9,917 nucleotides of DNA from UBA12014 sp029248335. Its GTDB lineage: Bacteria > Planctomycetota > Phycisphaerae > Phycisphaerales > SM1A02. Under the pieces are notes generated by a model. The model did not search any database, was not told the origin of the DNA, and worked only from the letters and a program-made list of their open reading frames with translations. Numbering within the stretch: the stretch's first letter is position 1; each line of letters starts with the position of its first letter. Positions 5,410 through 9,917 of the stretch are shown here, in pieces. Where the stretch lies: the NCBI GenBank assembly GCA_029248335.1, contig JAQWJM010000161.1:1-9917 (forward strand), read 5' to 3'. The position numbers and the translations under genes are program-made.

Positions 5410-6693
5410 ATGTCATTCGAGATCCTCTCCGTCCACGCTCGCCAGATCCTCGATTCGAGGGGCAACCCGACCCTCGAGGCCGAAGTGATTCTCGAAGACG
5501 GCTCCGGCGGCCGGGCCGCCGTGCCCAGCGGCGCGTCGACCGGGGAGAACGAAGCGGTCGAACTTCGCGACGGTGGATCCGCCTGGCTGGGCAAGGGTGT
5601 CTCGACCGCGGTCGAGAACGTCAACGAACGCATCGCACCCGCGATCGAGGGACTCGACGGGATCGACCAGGAGACCCTCGACGCCACCCTCTGCGAACTC
5701 GACGGCACCGAGACCAAGGCGGAGCTCGGCGCGAATGCGACGCTGGCGGTCTCGCTCGCGACCGCGCACGCGGCTGCGTCGGCCACCAACCAGCCGCTCT
5801 ACCGATACCTCGGTGGAACCACCGCACGCGTTCTTCCGGTGCCGATGCTCAACATCCTCAACGGCGGCAAGCACGCCGACAACACCGTGGACTTCCAGGA
5901 GTTCATGATCCAGCCCGTGGGCTTCGACGAGTTCGAGACCGCGTTGCAGGCCGGCGTCGAGTGCTATCACGCCCTGAAGACGGTCCTGAAGAAGCGCGGC
6001 CTCTCGACCGCGGTCGGCGACGAAGGCGGCTTCGCCCCGAACCTGCGGAGCAACGAAGAGGCGCTCGAGGTCATCGCCGAAGCCGTCGGCACCACCGAGT
6101 ACGAGTTCGGCACGCACATCACCGTGGCCCTCGACCCCGCGACCAGCGAACTCGCCAACGAGGCGAAGAAGCTCGGCAAGGAGGGCTACTGCTTCTTCTC
6201 CAGCGAACCCGACAAGGTGATCTCCGCGGAGGAGATGGTCGACCTCTGGGCTTCCTGGTGCGAGAAGTGGCCGATCACCTCGATCGAGGACGGTCTCGCG
6301 GAGGACGACTGGGAGGGTTGGCGGCTGCTCACCGAGCGGCTCGGCGACGAGATCCAGCTGGTCGGCGACGATCTCTTCGTGACCAACCCCCGCTTCCTCG
6401 AGCGCGGGATCGAAGAAGGCTGCGGCAACGCGATCCTCGTGAAGGTCAACCAGATCGGCACGCTGAGCGAGGCGCTCGACGCGGTCAACCTCGCGACCCG
6501 CTGCGGCTTCGCCAGCGTGCTCAGCCACCGCTCGGGCGAGACCGAGGACTCGACCATCGCCGACATCGCGGTGGCCACCAACTGCGGCCAGATCAAGACC
6601 GGTGCACCCTGCCGATCGGATCGAAACGCCAAGTACAACCAGCTCCTCCGCATCGCGGAGAACCTCGGGCCGAACGCGATCTACGGCGGCTGA
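5410..6693 (+). CDS. eno: Enolase (phosphopyruvate hydratase)
   Basis: This 427-residue cytosolic glycolytic enzyme interconverts 2-phosphoglycerate and phosphoenolpyruvate with Mg. The family motifs run in order: ILDSRGNPTLEAEV (13-26), the active-site lid SGASTGENEAVELRDG (40-55), QEFMIQPVG (163-171), GDEGGFAPN with E205, metal ligands D242 (ALDPATSE), E293 (SIEDGLAEDDW) and D320 (VGDDLFVTN), catalytic base K345 (ILVKVNQIG), SHRSGETED (372-380), and K396 in QIKTGAPCRSDRNAKYNQLLRI. Every catalytic residue is present, and length matches bacterial enolases (E. coli 432). A GGAAG site 7 nt before the ATG at 5410, and the MSFEILSVHARQILDSRG start, fix the N-terminus; the frame is open upstream but without similarity. 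It ends 32 nt before a strong terminator. Confidence 0.98.
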   Translation: MSFEILSVHARQILDSRGNPTLEAEVILEDGSGGRAAVPSGASTGENEAVELRDGGSAWLGKGVSTAVENVNERIAPAIEGLDGIDQETLDATLCELDGTETKAELGANATLAVSLATAHAAASATNQPLYRYLGGTTARVLPVPMLNILNGGKHADNTVDFQEFMIQPVGFDEFETALQAGVECYHALKTVLKKRGLSTAVGDEGGFAPNLRSNEEALEVIAEAVGTTEYEFGTHITVALDPATSELANEAKKLGKEGYCFFSSEPDKVISAEEMVDLWASWCEKWPITSIEDGLAEDDWEGWRLLTERLGDEIQLVGDDLFVTNPRFLERGIEEGCGNAILVKVNQIGTLSEALDAVNLATRCGFASVLSHRSGETEDSTIADIAVATNCGQIKTGAPCRSDRNAKYNQLLRIAENLGPNAIYGG

Positions 6694-6725
6694 TCGACCA
6701 CGTCGACCACCGCGGCGGAAAAAGA

Positions 6726-6757
6726 AAGGCGGGCCGTCCTCTCGGACGGCCCGCCTT
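6726..6757. terminator. Strong bidirectional intrinsic terminator
   Basis: The arms AAGGCGGGCCGTCC (6726-6739) and GGACGGCCCGCCTT (6744-6757) give a perfect 14-bp stem with a TCTC loop. TTCTTC continues to the right for enolase transcripts. The A-rich GGAAAAAGAAA to the left becomes a T-tract for minus-strand transcripts from the lipoprotein gene. It serves both convergent genes. Confidence 0.93.
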
Positions 6758-6780
6758 CTTCATTCACATCACGGGTGTGG

Positions 6781-6799
6781 CTCGTCCGCTTGAGACGAG
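6781..6799 (-). other. Short hairpin after the lipoprotein gene
   Basis: CTCGTC (6781-6786) and GACGAG (6794-6799) form a perfect 6-bp stem with a 7-base loop, 14 nt past the lipoprotein stop on the minus strand. No T-run follows. It may protect the 3' end or be incidental. Confidence 0.3.
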
Positions 6800-6813
6800 T
6801 CGATCACCGTCCA

Positions 6814-7059
6814 TCACTTCTGGGTCGCGGCCTTGAACTGCGAGCTGGTGATGTCCTCGATCTCCGCGTTCTGCACGGTGACCTTCTTCTGGGTGACGGC
6901 GTCCGTGAAGGAGATGCCGTCCTTGGACTCGTACTTCTCGGTGTAGTACGCCTTGTCCGTGGTCGGGTCGGTGATCTTGTAGTAGCTGCAGCCGGTGGCG
7001 ACGATCGCGATGGTCGCGAGGGCGGCGGTGCGGAACAGTCCGGTGGTGAATCGATTCAT
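6814..7059 (-). CDS. Small predicted lipoprotein
   Basis: This 81-residue protein has a lipoprotein signal peptide: basic start (MNRFTTGLFR), hydrophobic core (TAALATIAIV) and lipobox ATGC, with lipidated C24 predicted to anchor it in a membrane. The mature part is only about 58 residues: SYYKITDPTTDKAYYTEKYE, a region rich in Tyr, Thr and Lys, then GISFTDAVTQKKVTVQNAEIEDITSSQF. I recall no named function; small lipoproteins with a YY-x-xTDPTT-x-K-x-YYT segment fit an uncharacterised envelope family. AGGAG lies 7 nt before the ATG at 7059 and sets this start over longer options reaching 7122, whose extra residues are not signal-like. It sits between the acyl-CoA dehydrogenase and the terminator shared with enolase and is probably its own unit. 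Confidence 0.85.
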   Translation of the reverse strand: MNRFTTGLFRTAALATIAIVATGCSYYKITDPTTDKAYYTEKYESKDGISFTDAVTQKKVTVQNAEIEDITSSQFKAATQK

Positions 7060-7089
7060 TCGTAATCTCCTCTTCGTCATGTGGGCGAA

Positions 7090-7110
7090 CCCGGGCCACG
7101 CGGCACCGGG
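7090..7110 (-). other. GC-rich stem-loop in the lipoprotein leader
   Basis: CCCGG-GCC (7090-7097) pairs with GGC-A-CCGGG (7102-7110) around ACGC: eight pairs with one bulged base. It begins 30 nt upstream of the lipoprotein start. It could be a leader hairpin, or the end of the upstream acyl-CoA dehydrogenase transcript, though no T-run is present. Confidence 0.3.
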
Positions 7111-7117
7111 GGGGCGA

Positions 7118-7133
7118 GACATTACCGAATGTC
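7118..7133. repeat. Inverted repeat upstream of the lipoprotein gene
   Basis: GACATT-ACCG-AATGTC is a perfect 6-bp dyad, 58 nt before the lipoprotein start. It contains a weak minus-strand -10-like TAATGT. Operator or leader hairpin are both possible. A second imperfect dyad, TGACG...CGTCA, lies at 7164-7186. Confidence 0.35.
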
Positions 7134-7192
7134 ACCACCGTCGTAGGCGGGCCGAGGTCCAATTGACGCAAATCGCGAATTCGTCAGCCGGA

Positions 7193-8386
7193 TCAGAAGA
7201 AGGCGGAGACGCCGGTGAGTTCCCGGCCGAGCACGAGCCGATGGATGTCCCGGGTCCCCTCGTAGGTCGCGACCGACTCGAGGTTGATCATGTGCCGCAT
7301 CACGCAATGGTCGTCGAGGATCCCCACGCCCCCGAGCAGGTCGCGACAGATGCGAGCGACGATCTGGGCGCTCTCGCAGGCGGAGGTCTTCGCGAGCGAG
7401 ACCTGCGGTCCCGTGCCGTCACCACCGGCCTTGAGATCCGCGAGCCGGTGGGCGATCGCCTGCATCTGCACGATCCGGATCCAGCACTCGCTCATCTTGT
7501 CCTGCGTCAGCTGGTAGTGGTCGAGGGTCTTGCCGAAGACCTCGCGGCCGCCGGCGTGGCGGACGACGTCCTCGAGACAGGCCTCCGCGGCACCGATGAC
7601 GCCCCAGGCGATCCCGAACCGCGCCTGATCGAGGCAACTCAGCGGCGACCGAAGCCCGCCGCTCTCCGGCAGGAGATCGTCCTCGGTGACCGGAACGTCC
7701 TCGAGGCTGATCCTCGAGGTCCGGCCGACCCGGAGGCTGTACTTGTTTCGGATGAGTTCCGGTTCGAAGCCCGGCCGGTCCGTCGGAACCAGGAAGCCCC
7801 GGATCGCCTTCGAGCTCTCCGGGTCGACGTCGAGCCCCTCGGTCTTCGCCCAGATGATCGCGACGTCCGCGATGTCCGCGTTGCCGATCCACATCTTGCC
7901 GCCGCCGAGCCGCCATCCGGTGCCGTCGCGACGGGCGACGGTGGTCATGCCACCGGGGTTCGAGCCGTGGGCGGGCTCCGTCAGCCCGAAACACCCGAGC
8001 TTCTCGCCCGTCCGCATGGTCGGGAGCCAGTGATCCCGCTGCTGGTCGGATCCGAAGAACCGGATCGCGTTCATGGCCAGCGAGCTCTGCACGCTCGCCA
8101 TGGTCCTCAGACCGGAATCGCCCCGTTCGAGTTCGCGCATGATGACGCCGTTCGCGCGGGCGGAGAGACCGGAGCAGCCCCAGCCCTCGATGGTCGCGCC
8201 GAAGCAGCCGATCTCCCCCATCTCGCGGACGAGTTCGGTGGGAAAGTCGTGTCGGTCCCAGCAGTCGTTCACCACCGGCATGAACCGGTCCTGCACGAAG
8301 CCGCGAACGCGGTCGCGAAGAATCCGCTCCTCGTCGGTCAGGAGGTCGTCGAAGCGGTAGAGATCGAGGTCTTGGGGCAGGGTCAT
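7193..8386 (-). CDS. Acyl-CoA dehydrogenase, glutaryl-CoA dehydrogenase type
   Basis: This 397-residue FAD enzyme matches glutaryl-CoA dehydrogenase through its whole length. That enzyme oxidises and decarboxylates glutaryl-CoA to crotonyl-CoA in lysine, tryptophan and aromatic-acid breakdown. N-terminal FDDLLTDEERILRDRVRGFVQ is followed by GCFGATIEGWGCSGLS (60-75). The substrate-carboxylate site segment RELERGDSGLRTMASVQSSL (84-103) includes E87, R94 and S98, the residues specific to this subfamily. FAD contacts follow in CFGLTEPAHGSNPGGM (132-147), and the catalytic base is E376 in ATYEGTRDIH. IAWGVIGAAEACLE and the LLGGVGI helix also match. The FAD segment has Asn (N143) where GSDP is usual. 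No clear Shine-Dalgarno precedes the ATG at 8386. It is divergent from an acyl-CoA synthetase, suggesting a linked activation and oxidation step. The electron acceptor is presumably ETF, not encoded here. Confidence 0.9.
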   Translation of the reverse strand: MTLPQDLDLYRFDDLLTDEERILRDRVRGFVQDRFMPVVNDCWDRHDFPTELVREMGEIGCFGATIEGWGCSGLSARANGVIMRELERGDSGLRTMASVQSSLAMNAIRFFGSDQQRDHWLPTMRTGEKLGCFGLTEPAHGSNPGGMTTVARRDGTGWRLGGGKMWIGNADIADVAIIWAKTEGLDVDPESSKAIRGFLVPTDRPGFEPELIRNKYSLRVGRTSRISLEDVPVTEDDLLPESGGLRSPLSCLDQARFGIAWGVIGAAEACLEDVVRHAGGREVFGKTLDHYQLTQDKMSECWIRIVQMQAIAHRLADLKAGGDGTGPQVSLAKTSACESAQIVARICRDLLGGVGILDDHCVMRHMINLESVATYEGTRDIHRLVLGRELTGVSAFF

Positions 8387-8428
8387 GGAATCAGCGGTCC
8401 GGGGCGTCTTCGATGGGGCCGGAATCAG

Positions 8429-8444
8429 CCGACCCGCTGGTCGG
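8429..8444. promoter_or_regulatory. Dyad in the divergent acyl-CoA promoter region
   Basis: CCGACC-CGCT-GGTCGG is a perfect 6-bp inverted repeat, 43 nt upstream of the acyl-CoA dehydrogenase start. It is a candidate operator for a regulator of the divergent pair; no regulator gene lies in the window. Confidence 0.35.
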
Positions 8445-8459
8445 TGTTCGTCGCCTGAC

Positions 8460-8493
8460 CCTCGGTCGATGCGAGGAATCGCCGGGACCGAGG
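8460..8493. promoter_or_regulatory. Larger dyad beside the acyl-CoA synthetase promoter
   Basis: CCTCGGTC (8460-8467) and GACCGAGG (8486-8493) form a perfect 8-bp inverted repeat with an 18-nt centre, ending 11 nt before the TATCAT -10 candidate. It covers the expected -35 zone, so a bound factor could activate or repress. A hairpin is possible but the loop is long. Confidence 0.4.
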
Positions 8494-8504
8494 CGACCGG
8501 CAGT

Positions 8505-8510
8505 TATCAT
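8505..8510 (+). promoter_or_regulatory. Candidate -10 for the acyl-CoA synthetase
   Basis: TATCAT matches five of six bases of TATAAT, the best -10 in the window. The -35 zone (8482-8487) is not consensus, as expected for an activator-dependent promoter. The leader would be about 65 nt. Confidence 0.45.
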
Positions 8511-8580
8511 CACCCATCGTGCGGCCCGTCGCGCCGCGACCCTTTCGAACCCCGTCCAGATCCCCTTTCGAAGCACCGCC

Positions 8581-9917
8581 ATGGTCCCATCCCGCAGACT
8601 CCTGCTGAAGCATCTGGCCTTTCGAGCCGGGACCATCGCCCCGCTCGGCGGCCTGGTCTCGACCACGCCGGACGGAACCACCGAGGTGTGCTGGCCCGAC
8701 GTGGAACGACGGGCCCGGCGGCTCGCGGCCGGCCTTCTGGCCCGCGGACTCCGCCCCGGCGAGCGGGTCGGCACCCTCGCCTTCAACGACCATCGACACG
8801 CGGACGCCTACTTCGCCGTCCCCTGTCTCGGGGCGACCCTCCACCCCATCAACGTGCGATGGAACCTCCAGGAGACGTCCGCCGTCCTCGAACACACCCG
8901 GGACCGGATCCTCCTCGTGGACGCTGGGTTGATGTCCCGCGGCCTCGAACTCGCCGCGGCCTGCCCGTGGATCGAGGTGATCGTGCGTCTCGGACCGCCG
9001 CTCGACGACGAACCCGCCAACCCCCGGGAATCGACGCTCGAGATCATCGACCACGAATCGCTGCTCGACGCCTCCGAGCCGATCGCGACCTGGCCCGATC
9101 TCGAAGAGGACGAGTTGATGGGGATGTGCTCGACGAGCGGGACCACCGGGATCCCGAAGACCGTCGCGTACTCCCATCGCACGACCTGCCTCCAGACCAT
9201 GGCGCTCGGGCTCACCGACTGCATGCGACTCTCCGGCCGCGACACCGTGCTCGCGATCGTGCCCATGTTCCATGCGCTCGGATGGTGCTTCCCCTACGCC
9301 TGCGGCATGCTCGGTGCCGGACTCGTCCTGCCGCATCGCGATCTGCGGCCGGAACGGATCCTCGATCTGATCACCACCCACCGGGTGACCACGTCCGTCG
9401 CGGTCCCCACCGTCTGGAACGCCGTGCTCTCGGTCCTCGATGCGTACCCGGGCCGATGGAACCTCGATCGCGTCGACCGCGTCGTGTCCGGCGGCGCCGC
9501 CCCCACCGAAAGCATGATCCGTCGCTTCCGGGACGAACACGGCGTCGAGGTGATCCATTCCTGGGGCATGACCGAGATCAACCCGGTCGGCACCATGTCC
9601 CCCGCCGCCACCACGCGGGAGGAAGCGGCATTCGATCCCGATCGTCGCCTTCGGCATCAGACCGTCGCGGGACGCCCGCTGCCCGGGCTCACGGTCGAGA
9701 TCGTCGACGAGAACGGCGACCCGCTTCCGCACGACGGGGTGACGACCGGCCGGCTCCTGGTCTCCGGCTGGTGGGTCGCGGACGACTACGCCTTCGATCA
9801 TCCCGACGGCGACCGGTTCGGCCCCGACGGCCGCCTCGACACCGGGGACGTCGCCTCGATCGACGACCGTGGCCGCATGGCGATCCGCGACCGGGCCAAG
9901 GACATGATCAAGTCCGG
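8581..9917 (+). CDS. Fatty-acid/medium-chain acyl-CoA synthetase (AMP-forming), C-terminus cut off
   Basis: 445 codons run from the ATG at 8581 to the window edge; family members are about 540 residues, so roughly the last fifth is missing. The enzyme activates a carboxylic acid with ATP to acyl-AMP, then acyl-CoA. Motifs follow the adenylate-forming order: A3 P-loop STSGTTGIPKT (184-194), VPMFHALGW (227-235), SGGAAP (303-308), HSWGMTEINP (326-335), LDTGD (419-423) with the ribose-binding Asp, and the start of the hinge/A10 motif RDRAKDMIKSG at the edge. YFAVPCLGATLHPINVRWN (77-95) is typical of the medium/long-chain AlkK-like branch. The P-loop has Thr after PK where Gly is usual (PKGV). No Shine-Dalgarno is seen; the frame stays open upstream without a good start. 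Acid chain length is not readable from sequence alone. Confidence 0.9.
   Translation, partial: MVPSRRLLLKHLAFRAGTIAPLGGLVSTTPDGTTEVCWPDVERRARRLAAGLLARGLRPGERVGTLAFNDHRHADAYFAVPCLGATLHPINVRWNLQETSAVLEHTRDRILLVDAGLMSRGLELAAACPWIEVIVRLGPPLDDEPANPRESTLEIIDHESLLDASEPIATWPDLEEDELMGMCSTSGTTGIPKTVAYSHRTTCLQTMALGLTDCMRLSGRDTVLAIVPMFHALGWCFPYACGMLGAGLVLPHRDLRPERILDLITTHRVTTSVAVPTVWNAVLSVLDAYPGRWNLDRVDRVVSGGAAPTESMIRRFRDEHGVEVIHSWGMTEINPVGTMSPAATTREEAAFDPDRRLRHQTVAGRPLPGLTVEIVDENGDPLPHDGVTTGRLLVSGWWVADDYAFDHPDGDRFGPDGRLDTGDVASIDDRGRMAIRDRAKDMIKS

Noticed and set aside
5413..6528. 371-codon open frame on the minus strand
   Set aside because: It is the antisense shadow of enolase; its sequence has the biased composition of complementary codons.
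6995..8458. 487-codon open frame on the plus strand
   Set aside because: It is antisense to the glutaryl-CoA-type dehydrogenase, whose full-length family match is unambiguous. The translation is rich in Arg, Asp and Pro with no recognisable domain; long shadow frames are expected in GC-rich DNA.
8425..9801. 458-codon open frame on the minus strand
   Set aside because: It is antisense to the acyl-CoA synthetase, which carries all adenylation motifs. The product is low-complexity Gly/Arg/Asp/His with no motif.

Overview
The window is strongly GC-rich bacterial chromosome with tightly packed single-copy genes. It most likely comes from a planctomycete of the Phycisphaerae type. The best clue is the C-terminal tail of the secreted protein at 3948-5099: a dockerin-like calcium loop (GDLNDDGVVDGADMG) followed by LLLGYWGSC, a tail I associate with exported proteins of that group. 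The placement is inferred from protein style, not from a marker gene.

Left part (1-2720, all minus strand). The order of transcription is an HU-like DNA-binding protein (2720 to 2412), motA (2171 to 1386), motB (1364 to 594), then the N-terminal 148 residues of a secreted subtilase-like protein (444 to the window edge). motA and motB are 21 bases apart, form an operon and encode the proton-channel stator of the flagellar motor. Upstream of motA lie a CCGATAA element resembling the -10 of flagellar sigma-28 promoters and a perfect inverted repeat.

Middle (2900-5409). A plus-strand D-2-hydroxyacid (phosphoglycerate-type) dehydrogenase is divergent from HU and probably has little or no leader. 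It converges on a minus-strand secreted ScyD/ScyE-like beta-propeller protein with the dockerin-like tail. The leader of that secreted gene is the most unusual non-coding DNA here: a terminator-shaped hairpin plus T-tract, followed directly by eight GGATC-type pentamers, then a strong Shine-Dalgarno and the start codon.

Right part (5410-9917). Enolase (plus) converges on a small lipoprotein gene (minus) across a strong 14-bp-stem bidirectional terminator. Next comes a minus-strand glutaryl-CoA-dehydrogenase-like acyl-CoA dehydrogenase, divergent from an acyl-CoA synthetase that runs off the right edge. The shared 194-bp region holds two dyads and a TATCAT -10 candidate. This pair looks like an acid activation and oxidation module.

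No tRNA, rRNA, CRISPR array, insertion sequence or defence system was seen, and nothing looks like a new multi-gene system. The points worth a second look are regulatory (the 5100-5205 leader, motA upstream region and 8429-8510 dyads) and protein variants (His-rich MotB tail, Asp-to-Glu change in the subtilase-like protein, Thr in the acyl-CoA synthetase P-loop).
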